Shown: positions 53,671 through 61,205 of the stretch, in pieces
Layout of the letters: each line of letters starts with the position of its first letter
Numbering within the stretch: position 1 is the first letter of the stretch
The notes under the pieces: generated by a model
What the model saw: the letters and a program-made list of their open reading frames with translations, nothing else
Databases searched by the model: none
Told to the model about the DNA's origin: nothing
Translations under genes and position numbers: made by a program
Origin: Clostridia bacterium
GTDB taxonomy: Bacteria; Bacillota; Clostridia; Oscillospirales; Acutalibacteraceae
Direction: 5' to 3'
Length of the DNA stretch: 64,000 nucleotides
Assembly (NCBI GenBank): GCA_017410325.1
Contig: JAFQRA010000002.1
Span: forward strand, 1-64,000

Positions 53671-54546
53671 ATGAACAGAATCCGTCTCATACTTCTTGCA
53701 GGCCTTTGCATATTCGTAGCGATATTGAGCATAGCTTATATTACCGTAGGTATGGAAAGCAAAGAGCCTGAGACCACTACGCAAAACACAACCGAAAAAA
53801 TTTCCGAGCCCGACACATCCGCTGTTGAGCCGGGCACGGAAAACGAAGCAACAACACAACTTCCCTCCGAAGCAGAAACGACTACTCAAGCTGAAGCCAC
53901 GACAAGGGAGCCTGAGACTATGGGCAGTGAATACGAATACGCCTATGCCGGCTTTAACCCGTCGGTTGCGGTTGTTGACGGCGAGAAGTGGAACCTTCTG
54001 CTCGTTAACCAGAAATATATCCTGCCCGAGGATTACACCGTACAAACGGCTGAAGTCAAGGGCGGCGGCCAGTCACTCGACCACCGTGTTGTACCCCACT
54101 ACAACAAAATGGTAGAGGCCGCAGAGGCAGACGGAATTGACCTTATTCCCGTTTCGGGCTACAGAAGTCTGTCGAGGCAGAAGAACAACTTCAACCGCAA
54201 GATTGATTATTATTCTTCCCTCGGCTATTCCAAAGCGGAGGCTACTCGCCTTGCCGCAAAAATAGTGCTTATGCCCGGCACAAGCGAGCATAACGCAGGG
54301 CTTGCAATGGATTTCGGCACTAACGGCAACTACACGCTTGACGAAAACTTTGCAAACACCGATGCTTTCCGTTGGCTTAGCGAAAACGCCGCCGATTACG
54401 GCTTTATACTCCGCTACGAAGAGGACACGCAGGATATCACAATGATAACCTATGAGCCCTGGCACTGGCGTTACGTCGGCGTTGAAGCCGCGCAGGAAAT
54501 CAAGGCACAGGGCGTAACGCTCGAAGAATACCTCGGAATGGATTAA
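53671..54546 (+). CDS. VanY-like D-alanyl-D-alanine carboxypeptidase (M15B)
   Basis: 291 residues. N-terminal signal anchor (about 5-25), a Thr/Glu-rich stalk (about 30-85), then the M15B domain: PVSGYRSLSRQ near 165, SEHNAGLAMDFG near 208 and EPWHWRYVG near 267, which supply the zinc ligands and base. It trims the terminal D-Ala of peptidoglycan stems outside the cell. 24 bp after guaB, so probably co-transcribed. Confidence 0.9.
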   Translation: MNRIRLILLAGLCIFVAILSIAYITVGMESKEPETTTQNTTEKISEPDTSAVEPGTENEATTQLPSEAETTTQAEATTREPETMGSEYEYAYAGFNPSVAVVDGEKWNLLLVNQKYILPEDYTVQTAEVKGGGQSLDHRVVPHYNKMVEAAEADGIDLIPVSGYRSLSRQKNNFNRKIDYYSSLGYSKAEATRLAAKIVLMPGTSEHNAGLAMDFGTNGNYTLDENFANTDAFRWLSENAADYGFILRYEEDTQDITMITYEPWHWRYVGVEAAQEIKAQGVTLEEYLGMD

Positions 54547-54552
54547 TCACGA

Positions 54553-55197
54553 ATGAAAAAGAAAACTTTAAACCCCATCACCCCGATGCCCGGCAAGACT
54601 ATCGCCGTGTGGTGGATATGCAGATGTGCACTGCTCGTCTGGGGAATCAACGGTCTTTTCAGGGGCTATACCTCGGAGTTTTTGCAGGGCCTGTTTGCAA
54701 TTGCCTTCACCCACCTGTGGGATTTGTTTCAGCTTCTGGGCGGAAAATCCTTTATTACAAGGCTGCCCTGGCAATTTCAGACACACCTTACGCTGTTTAT
54801 AACACTGGGCGTTTGCATTGGCTCAACGCTTAACAACCGCACGAACTTTACGTATTCGGATATCGTAACCCACTTTTTTGCAGGCTTTATCGCCTCGGGC
54901 TGGAGTGCAAGACTGCTCGTAATAATGCAGGAGAAGAAGAACATTCCCCTTGCGCCCTCAATTGCCGCCATGGCAGGCTTCGGAATGGGTGTTGCGGTGC
55001 TTGTCGGTTGGGAATTCTATGAATTTACAATGGACAAGATTTACGGCTTCAATCTTCAGGTTTCAAGCCCGTTTACAAACGAAGGCCTCATTGACACGAT
55101 GTGGGATTTTATCCTCGGCGCCGGCGGTGCGCTGACAGGTATGTTCTGTTTCGCTTTTGCAGATGCAAAAAAGCGCAAAGCTTCAAACAACAAATAA
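54553..55197 (+). CDS. YjdF/DUF2238-like membrane protein
   Basis: 214 residues with six likely membrane segments. The segments DIVTHFFAGFIASG, VGWEFYEFTMDKIYGFNLQ and LIDTMWDFILGAGGALTG resemble the DUF2238 (YjdF) pattern as remembered. Function unknown. Six bases after vanY and without a strong ribosome site, so translational coupling is likely. Ends the guaB operon. Confidence 0.7.
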   Translation: MKKKTLNPITPMPGKTIAVWWICRCALLVWGINGLFRGYTSEFLQGLFAIAFTHLWDLFQLLGGKSFITRLPWQFQTHLTLFITLGVCIGSTLNNRTNFTYSDIVTHFFAGFIASGWSARLLVIMQEKKNIPLAPSIAAMAGFGMGVAVLVGWEFYEFTMDKIYGFNLQVSSPFTNEGLIDTMWDFILGAGGALTGMFCFAFADAKKRKASNNK

Positions 55198-55204
55198 TTT
55201 TTTT

Positions 55205-55234
55205 GAGCACGAAGACAAAACCTCGTGCTCTTTT
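55205..55234 (+). terminator. Terminator of the guaB operon
   Basis: GAGCACGA / TCGTGCTC, 10-base loop, then TTTT. Confidence 0.75.
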
Positions 55235-55272
55235 CATTTGGCAGACATATTAATATTACGGGAGTGATTTTT

Positions 55273-55997
55273 ATGTTTGCAGTTATCAGCATTGAAAACG
55301 AAAAAAAAAAATGCGCAGACGCCAAACGAGAATTGAAGCAATACAGACCCCCGTGCGCGGCGGCGCGCCGTTTCGGATTGTTGCAATAACAAAAGGAAGA
55401 AAAGAAATTGACTGGCACCGCGTTGCCGAAGCGGCAAGCTGCGGCAGCAGAAACCTGCTTGTGCCCGACGGCTTTGTTCTGCCCGACAGCCCTTATCTGA
55501 AACTGTTTGAAGCCGATACGCTTCCCCTGCTGATTACGCTGAATACGGCGGTAAAAAAAATGAAAGATATGCCCGGTGCAACAAAACGCAGTATTCTGAT
55601 AGAGGACCAAAGCGCCGTACTGCCCGACTACATTGACAGGATTGCCGACTGCGCCTCAAAGATAAAAATTGTGACGGACAAACCGCAGGCATATTATACC
55701 GCAGGGCTGAGGCTTATGGAGCGTTTCGGTGCTTCGCCGATAGTTTGTGCAGAAAGAGGAGAAAACGAAAAATTTGATGCCGCCGTTTCCGTTGAACCCG
55801 TTAAAAACGCAAAATTAAATTTCAGTGCTTCATCCGTCAAGGCAGACGGTTCGCCGGAAATCCCCGAGCAGTACGCAAGGCTTTGCCCGCAGGAAATTGA
55901 CCGCTTTGATTTTCTGTGCGCTCTGTTTGAGTGCAGCGGTGTCAGGGCGATAGGCAAACTTACATTTGACGATTTAACAACAAACAGCTTGCTTTAA
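55273..55997 (+). CDS. Unknown protein interrupted by an A11 homopolymer frameshift
   Basis: The well-placed start (ATG with GGGAGTGA about eight bases upstream) gives MFAVISIENE, then meets eleven A bases. In that frame translation ends 38 residues in, at about 55389. The frame one base back stays open to a stop at 55997 and encodes about 228 residues (ITKGRKEIDWHRVAEAASCGSRNLLVPDG and onward) but has no ribosome site of its own. A twelfth A would join the two into a protein of about 241 residues. Explanations: slippage of polymerase or ribosome, phase variation, a sequencing error in the run, or a decaying gene. No family recognised. Confidence 0.6.
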
Positions 55998-56024
55998 GAG
56001 CTAATTCAATATATAATTTGTTTA

Positions 56025-56055
56025 GGGTGGCGAGAATAATCCGAACTCGCCACCC
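56025..56055. promoter_or_regulatory. Strong hairpin in the FliB-like leader
   Basis: GGGTGGCGAG / CTCGCCACCC, 10-bp perfect stem with an 11-base loop and no T-run, lying 26 bases before the start of the next gene. Confidence 0.55.
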
Positions 56056-56080
56056 CAATATATTAAAGGTAAGTGAAATA

Positions 56081-57007
56081 ATGAAGCTCATTGCACCCGA
56101 TTACTACGACAAATTCTCCTGCACAGCCGACAGGTGCAGACATTCCTGCTGTGTCGGCTGGGAGATTGACATTGACGAAGGTACATACGAATACTACAAA
56201 ACCGTCGGCGGTAAGCTGGGTAACGATTTAAGAGAGAACATTGCCGTTTGCGACGGCACGGCAAGCTTTACGCTTGATGAAAATGAACGCTGTCCGTTTC
56301 TTGAAAAGGACGGGCTTTGCAGGCTTATAAAAGAGCTTGGCGAGGGCTCATTATGCGGCATCTGCGCCGACCACCCGAGATTCAGAAGCTTTTATTCACA
56401 AAGAACGGAAATCGGGCTCGGGCTTTGCTGTGAGGCGGCGGCAGAGCTGATTTTAAAGCAGGAACACAAGGTTGGGCTTATAACTCTTGAAGAAGATGAA
56501 GAAAGCCTGACCGAGGACGAAGAGTATCTGCTGGGCTACAGAAATCAGCTTTTTGCAACGGCGCAGGACAGGGAATTTACCGTTGAAGAACGGCTTGAAA
56601 ACCTGGGCTTTTTAGGCGGAACGCATCTGCCCGAAAAGAGCTTTGCCGAGTGGGCAGATGTTTTCCTTTCGCTTGAACGGCTTGATGAAGCTTGGACGGA
56701 CAAGCTGAATTTATTAAAGCAAGCAACGGGCTGTGCCGTCCCCTCTTCGCTTCAGCTTGCGTTTGAACAGCTGCTTATATATCTGCTTTACCGCCATATT
56801 CCCAGGGCACTTGATGACGGTGATATTGCTTCCAAAATCGGCTTTGCGGTGCTGAGCGTTAAAATTGTTGCCGCAATACTGTCTGAGGAAGAAAAGCAGG
56901 ATTTTGAAACGTTTTCCGAGCTTGTCAGACTTTATTCCTCGGAGATAGAATATTCCGACGAAAACCTAAACACAATTTGGGATTTGTTATATGAACAGAA
57001 CGATTAA
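56081..57007 (+). CDS. FliB-family (lysine N-methylase-like) cysteine-cluster protein
   Basis: 308 residues. The N-terminal motif CTADRCRHSCCVGWEIDIDE near 13, with further Cys at CPFLEKDGLCRL, CGICADHPR and GLCCEAAAEL, matches the YkgJ/FliB metal-cluster family, whose best-known member methylates lysines of flagellin. No flagellar gene is in the window, so the substrate here is open. The frame extends upstream across the hairpin, but the AAGGTAAGTGA site supports this ATG. Confidence 0.82.
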   Translation: MKLIAPDYYDKFSCTADRCRHSCCVGWEIDIDEGTYEYYKTVGGKLGNDLRENIAVCDGTASFTLDENERCPFLEKDGLCRLIKELGEGSLCGICADHPRFRSFYSQRTEIGLGLCCEAAAELILKQEHKVGLITLEEDEESLTEDEEYLLGYRNQLFATAQDREFTVEERLENLGFLGGTHLPEKSFAEWADVFLSLERLDEAWTDKLNLLKQATGCAVPSSLQLAFEQLLIYLLYRHIPRALDDGDIASKIGFAVLSVKIVAAILSEEEKQDFETFSELVRLYSSEIEYSDENLNTIWDLLYEQND

Positions 57008-57860
57008 TTACACCATACCGCCCGAATACGACGGTGAAAAAGTAAATACCTTTCTGCGAAGCGGTGTAGGGCTGTCCTACCGTATGGTGCGCTCACTCAG
57101 GCAGATTAAAGGCTCAATGCTGCTTGACGGCGAATACATCCGCACCATAGACCCGTTGAAGGCAGGCTCAACGCTTACCCTTACCCTGCCGCAGGATAAA
57201 AGCACGGCAGAGCCTCAAAAAGCGGATTTTGAGATTGTTTACGAGGACGGCGACATTTTGGTTGTCAACAAGCCTGCAGGACTTGCAATGCACCCGACGC
57301 ACAACCACCAGGGTGACACACTGGCAAATGCCGTTTCCTACTACCTGACACAAAGCGGCAGAGACGCGGTTTTCCGTGCGGCAGGCAGGCTTGACAAGGG
57401 CACGTCGGGGCTCGTAATAATCGCCCTGCACAAAATGGCGGCAAGCAAGCTGGCAGGAAATTACGAAAAGCAGTACACCGCAATTGCCGAGGGTGAATAC
57501 ACGGGCATGGGTACGATTGATGCACCGATAATCCGACCCGACCCGATGAAAACACTCCGCGCCGTAGGCGAAGGCGGAGAGGAAGCGGTTACGCATTGGA
57601 AGTCACTCGGCTGTAAAAACGGGCTTAGCCTGCTTGAAATTCAGCTTGAAACGGGCAGGACACATCAGATAAGGGTGCATTTTGCTTCGCAGGGCACGCC
57701 GCTTGCAGGTGACGAAATGTACGGCGGCCACACCGACAAAATCACACGCCACGCCCTGCACTGCGGAAAGTTAACTCTCACCCACCCCGTAACGGGCGAA
57801 AAAATGACCTTCACCGCAGAATTGCCCGAGGATATGGAAAGCTTGGCAAGAGAAATATAA
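56991..57860 (+). CDS. RluA-family pseudouridine synthase
   Basis: 289 residues: an S4-like N-terminal domain (about 12-75), then the catalytic domain with GRLDKGTSGLVIIAL near 125 (catalytic Asp), ETGRTHQIRVHFASQGTPLAGDEMYGG near 220 and HALHCGKLTLTHPVTG near 245. Modifies 23S rRNA or tRNA uridines; the target among RluA/C/D types cannot be told. It overlaps the preceding gene by 17 bp. Confidence 0.92.
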   Translation: MNRTINYTIPPEYDGEKVNTFLRSGVGLSYRMVRSLRQIKGSMLLDGEYIRTIDPLKAGSTLTLTLPQDKSTAEPQKADFEIVYEDGDILVVNKPAGLAMHPTHNHQGDTLANAVSYYLTQSGRDAVFRAAGRLDKGTSGLVIIALHKMAASKLAGNYEKQYTAIAEGEYTGMGTIDAPIIRPDPMKTLRAVGEGGEEAVTHWKSLGCKNGLSLLEIQLETGRTHQIRVHFASQGTPLAGDEMYGGHTDKITRHALHCGKLTLTHPVTGEKMTFTAELPEDMESLAREI

Positions 57861-57866
57861 AACAGC

Positions 57867-57903
57867 AAGAGCAAGATGTACCGACAAAGTACACCTTGCT
57901 CTT
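57867..57903. terminator. Terminator between converging RluA and the exported membrane protein
   Basis: AAGAGCAAGATGTAC / GTACACCTTGCTCTT, 14 of 15 paired, then ATTTCTTT. Confidence 0.85.
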
Positions 57904-57930
57904 ATTTCTTTAATTCCTAATTCATAATGA

Positions 57931-58998
57931 TTAAAAAATCCCAGGAATAATATGCGCAAGCCCAAGCCCTGCGCCGAATGAAAGCACATTTGCAGCCAGT
58001 GCGTAAACAACCGCCTTCTTTTTGCTGACATCAAGCTGCTTTTTCCTGATATACAGACTGTAAGCAACCGCCTCAACTGCGAATACACAGATTTCGAGGA
58101 AAACGTAATACGCGGTAAACGCCATAGACCCGTGGTTGATATCCACGCTGAAAAGAATGAGATTCAGCGCAATCTGCGTTATTACGTTAACGGCCGTGAT
58201 AAAGCCGAGAAGATTTTTCTTTTTGAAGCCGAAAATTAAGGCGACCGCAATTTCGAGTGCGAGCGTTATTGCTATTCTTGCAACGAGGGAAATTATCTCC
58301 CACTTATAGTCGTAGCTTTCCTCTGCGTGGAGCAGAATGTCCGTAACTGAATACAGCTCTTCCGGCACGGTGGAAGGCTCGCTACTGCCCTGCTGAAGTT
58401 CAGCCTGTATGCTCTCCATATCCTCCTTCAAGGGATATGAGCACACCTCGGTTGTCGGCTCTGTAACTCCCTGCAAATCCTCCGCAGTGTCCGACATCAG
58501 CTCGTTTGAAGAGGCTTGAGTCACCGCTTCAAGTGCGGATTTTACACCGACTTTGCTCACGTCAACGGTATAGTAGCTGTCAAAGGCATAGCTCTCATAA
58601 ATCGGCGTTACGGCAAAGGTATCGGTTTCGGGGAAATAGAGCAAGAGCTTAAACGGGTCGGGCGGATAATAGCCCCACTTGAAGCCCTCGTTTTCGGTAC
58701 AGTTCCAGAACTGCTGGAGGAAATAATAGCCGTCACTATCCTTGTAATCAACGAATTTCCGCCAGATTCCGGGGTCATCCTCGTGGTAGGCGTACATTTC
58801 CTCGCCTTCCTTCCACGCTCTGTTGGGGCCGTAGGACTCGTGATAAGAAATCAGAGTACCGTAGCACTCCCTGCCGTCAAGACCGACAAGCTCAATTACA
58901 ACGCTTGGCTTCGGGCCCGTGTCGGCAAAGGCTGTGAATGAGAAAACAAGACTTAATATAAGAACGACGGGAACAATTTTTGTCAAAGCTCTTTTCAT
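57931..58998 (-). CDS. Exported membrane protein of unknown function
   Basis: 355 residues: signal peptide (1-25, FTAFA cut site), an extracellular domain of about 120 residues rich in Tyr, Trp and Asp, an acidic Ser/Thr/Glu linker (about 155-225), then four membrane helices (about 235-345). No family name recognised; the topology suggests a sensor or surface receptor. GGGAGGG precedes the ATG used. It stands just downstream of an ECF sigma/anti-sigma pair, with a palindromic repeat in between. Confidence 0.75.
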   Translation of the reverse strand: MKRALTKIVPVVLILSLVFSFTAFADTGPKPSVVIELVGLDGRECYGTLISYHESYGPNRAWKEGEEMYAYHEDDPGIWRKFVDYKDSDGYYFLQQFWNCTENEGFKWGYYPPDPFKLLLYFPETDTFAVTPIYESYAFDSYYTVDVSKVGVKSALEAVTQASSNELMSDTAEDLQGVTEPTTEVCSYPLKEDMESIQAELQQGSSEPSTVPEELYSVTDILLHAEESYDYKWEIISLVARIAITLALEIAVALIFGFKKKNLLGFITAVNVITQIALNLILFSVDINHGSMAFTAYYVFLEICVFAVEAVAYSLYIRKKQLDVSKKKAVVYALAANVLSFGAGLGLAHIIPGIF

Positions 58999-59040
58999 AC
59001 GCTGACCCTCCCTTAAAGTAAAAATCACGTTTAAGTTGTT

Positions 59041-59105
59041 TCATTCTGAACGCAGTGAAGAATCTTTACATAGCATTAAGATTCTTCGGCTTCGCCTCAG
59101 AATGA
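59041..59105. repeat. 65-bp palindromic repeat
   Basis: TCATTCTGA ... TCAGAATGA outer arms and GAAGAATCTT ... AAGATTCTTC inner arms around an 11-base loop. Widespread type of intergenic palindrome in gut Firmicutes. Confidence 0.7.
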
Positions 59106-59114
59106 CATTCTTTT

Positions 59115-59885
59115 TTACTGTCTTGTTAAACTAAAATACGCTTCGTATTCCTGATTTTCAATGTCTATTATAATTTTGTACCGTTCACCCGATTTCAGAT
59201 TTTCGTATTCCGCAAGGTCAATTTCAAAGCTGACGGTAATTTCGTTCCTCATACTTGAGGGCAGGGCTTTGTAGGCAATTGCAGGCTTGGGGTGGTAGTT
59301 CGGAACAAGCACCCATTCGCCGCCGTTATTTTCCCAAAGGTCAACGGTTTTGGAGTAGCCGAAGCCGACGTTTGCCGTATCGGTAATTGAAAGGGTGATT
59401 TTTTCATCCGCCTTGTATTCCGCCCTGTCAAGCTCAATGAAAATTTCGGGGCTTACCGTTGTCGGTTTTACCGCCTCGGGTGCATTGGTAGGTGAACCTT
59501 CGGTTGCCGATACGGAATGAGCAACGGTTGTTCGCTCAGCCCCTTCCGGCGCACGGGTAGGCACAGCTTCATTTTCCGTTACACAACTGGCAGAAGTGAC
59601 CGGCGAGCCGTTGGAAGACGGCTGTTTTACGGCTGTTTGCGTTTCATCGCACATGTCTGTCAGAGGTACATAACTGTCACTTGCGACAGTTGTATCAGCT
59701 TCGTAGTTCGGGTCTTCCGAGCCTGCAGGCATCATTGCGGGCAGAATCATTACCGAATAAAGCACTGCAACGAGCACAAAGGGTACCGAAAAAGTGATTA
59801 TGTTCTTGCGGGTTTTCTTTTTTTCCTTTAAATATGTTTCTTTTCTTTGATAAATTTCGTTTATAAATTCTTCGTGGTTTCTCAT
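59115..59885 (-). CDS. Membrane anti-sigma-like protein with C-terminal Ig-like domain
   Basis: 256 residues: a basic cytoplasmic segment (about 1-27), one membrane helix (about 28-50), a long Thr/Ser/Glu/Pro stalk (50-145), then a beta domain (FIELDRAEYKADEKITLSITDTANVGFGYSKTVDLWENNGGEWVLVP) like a bacterial Ig-like fold. It overlaps the sigma factor stop by 4 bp, so it is coupled to it and probably its anti-sigma factor or sensor. The cytoplasmic part is short for a normal anti-sigma domain. Confidence 0.72.
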   Translation of the reverse strand: MRNHEEFINEIYQRKETYLKEKKKTRKNIITFSVPFVLVAVLYSVMILPAMMPAGSEDPNYEADTTVASDSYVPLTDMCDETQTAVKQPSSNGSPVTSASCVTENEAVPTRAPEGAERTTVAHSVSATEGSPTNAPEAVKPTTVSPEIFIELDRAEYKADEKITLSITDTANVGFGYSKTVDLWENNGGEWVLVPNYHPKPAIAYKALPSSMRNEITVSFEIDLAEYENLKSGERYKIIIDIENQEYEAYFSLTRQ

Positions 59886-60424
59886 AAAAGCTCTTCGCCC
59901 TCCTTTCCGAGGATGGTACGAAGCTCTTTCTTCGCCCTGTACAAGAGATTGTCAACCTGCTTCTTGCTTTTTTTCATTACGCGTGCAGTTTCCTCGTAGG
60001 TAAGCTCTTCAAAATACACAAGGTGCACGGCAACCTGCATATCCGCCGTGAGCCTGGCTATGGCGGCGTTCACGGCTTTCTTGCGTTGGTCGGCAAGAAT
60101 TACGCTTTCCAAGGACGTATAATCCTCGCTCAATACCGCTTCTTCAAGCGGCATCAGCCTTTTCTGCCTGCGCAGAAAGTCAATGGCACGGCTGCGCCCG
60201 AGCATAAAAAGGTAGGTCTTAAGGCTCACCTTGAAATTATAGCGTTTCGGGTGAACAAGTATGTACATAAACACGTCAACGGCAATATCCTCCGCCGCAC
60301 AGGTGTCGTGTACATAACGGCTGATGAAAAAAATCAAGGGCTCACGGTACTCCCGTACAATCAGGTCGAAGGCGGCTTCGTCACCATCAAGAAAACGGCG
60401 GTAGCTACTTGCACCGTTATCCAT
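59882..60424 (-). CDS. ECF sigma factor (second system)
   Basis: 180 residues. Region 2 (EYREPLIFFISRYVHDTCAAEDIAVDVFMYILVHP) and region 4 (LTYEETARVMKKSKKQVDNLLYRAKKEL) are clear. GGGAGAGGAG precedes the ATG. Paired with the membrane protein encoded next. Regulon unknown. Confidence 0.9.
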   Translation of the reverse strand: MDNGASSYRRFLDGDEAAFDLIVREYREPLIFFISRYVHDTCAAEDIAVDVFMYILVHPKRYNFKVSLKTYLFMLGRSRAIDFLRRQKRLMPLEEAVLSEDYTSLESVILADQRKKAVNAAIARLTADMQVAVHLVYFEELTYEETARVMKKSKKQVDNLLYRAKKELRTILGKEGEELL

Positions 60425-60480
60425 TCTTCTCCTCTCCCTTCAACAATTATACGAATGAGATACCGAAAGTCCTTATTTTT

Positions 60481-61041
60481 TTACAGCTCTCCGTCTGCAA
60501 AGCGTGTTGTTTTGATTGTAAGCGTCAGCGCAATTTCGGCAAAGCGGCGGCTGCTGACGGGGAAATCCTCCTCAATCCACTTTTTGAGTATGCCTATAAA
60601 GCCGTTGAAGCAGAAAACGAAGCAGTATTCGTATTCCGGGTCGTCAAAGCCCTGCAAGCTCTTGGGGTATTTTGCAAGCACGGTGCGTATAAGCCTGTTT
60701 ACGAAAACATCGTCGTCAGCGTGGGTAATAAGCACCTTGAACAGGTCTTTGTTGTCAATAACGTAGTCAAACACACCCTCGATTTTATCAAGGAAGGACG
60801 GAATGGAGTCAATCAGCGGAAGCTCATCGGGCTCGGGAATCTGGGACAGCACCTCATCCTCTATTTCGTGCCTTAGCGCAATAACATCCTCATAGTGTGC
60901 GTAAAAGGTTGAACGGTTGACATCTGCCGCCTGGCACACGTCCTTTACGTTTACCTTTGATACGGGCTTTTCCGCACAAAGCTCGATAAACGCATCCTTT
61001 ATCATTTTCTTTGTCATTTTTACTCTTCTGCTCTCTGCCAT
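60481..61041 (-). CDS. TetR/AcrR family regulator
   Basis: 186 residues. N-terminal helix-turn-helix VNVKDVCQAADVNRSTFYAHYEDVIAL near 25; variable ligand domain after 65. Divergent from an acyl-CoA ligase gene; a palindrome in the gap is the probable operator, and a long-chain acyl-CoA or fatty acid is a plausible ligand (inference). AAAGGGAG precedes the ATG. Confidence 0.9.
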   Translation of the reverse strand: MAESRRVKMTKKMIKDAFIELCAEKPVSKVNVKDVCQAADVNRSTFYAHYEDVIALRHEIEDEVLSQIPEPDELPLIDSIPSFLDKIEGVFDYVIDNKDLFKVLITHADDDVFVNRLIRTVLAKYPKSLQGFDDPEYEYCFVFCFNGFIGILKKWIEEDFPVSSRRFAEIALTLTIKTTRFADGEL

Positions 61042-61074
61042 AACGTAGTTTCTCCCTTTCGTTACCCTATTTTT

Positions 61075-61101
61075 ACCGACAAACAGTCGAAATGTGTCGG
61101 T
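61075..61101. promoter_or_regulatory. Candidate TetR operator
   Basis: ACCGACA-13-TGTCGGT, perfect 7-bp inverted repeat in the TetR promoter-leader region. Confidence 0.6.
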
Positions 61102-61129
61102 TATTTATCTTTTTTCGAAAAACTGCCTG

Positions 61130-61158
61130 TTGATTTTCAAACACTGTGTTGATAAAAT
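61130..61158 (+). promoter_or_regulatory. Promoter of the acyl-CoA ligase
   Basis: TTGATT, 17 nt, TAAAAT; AGGGGAGGA ribosome site follows before the ATG. Confidence 0.65.
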
Positions 61159-61205
61159 GATACAGTATGCGAAAAAAATTGTCAAGTTATAGGGGAGGAC
61201 AATAA

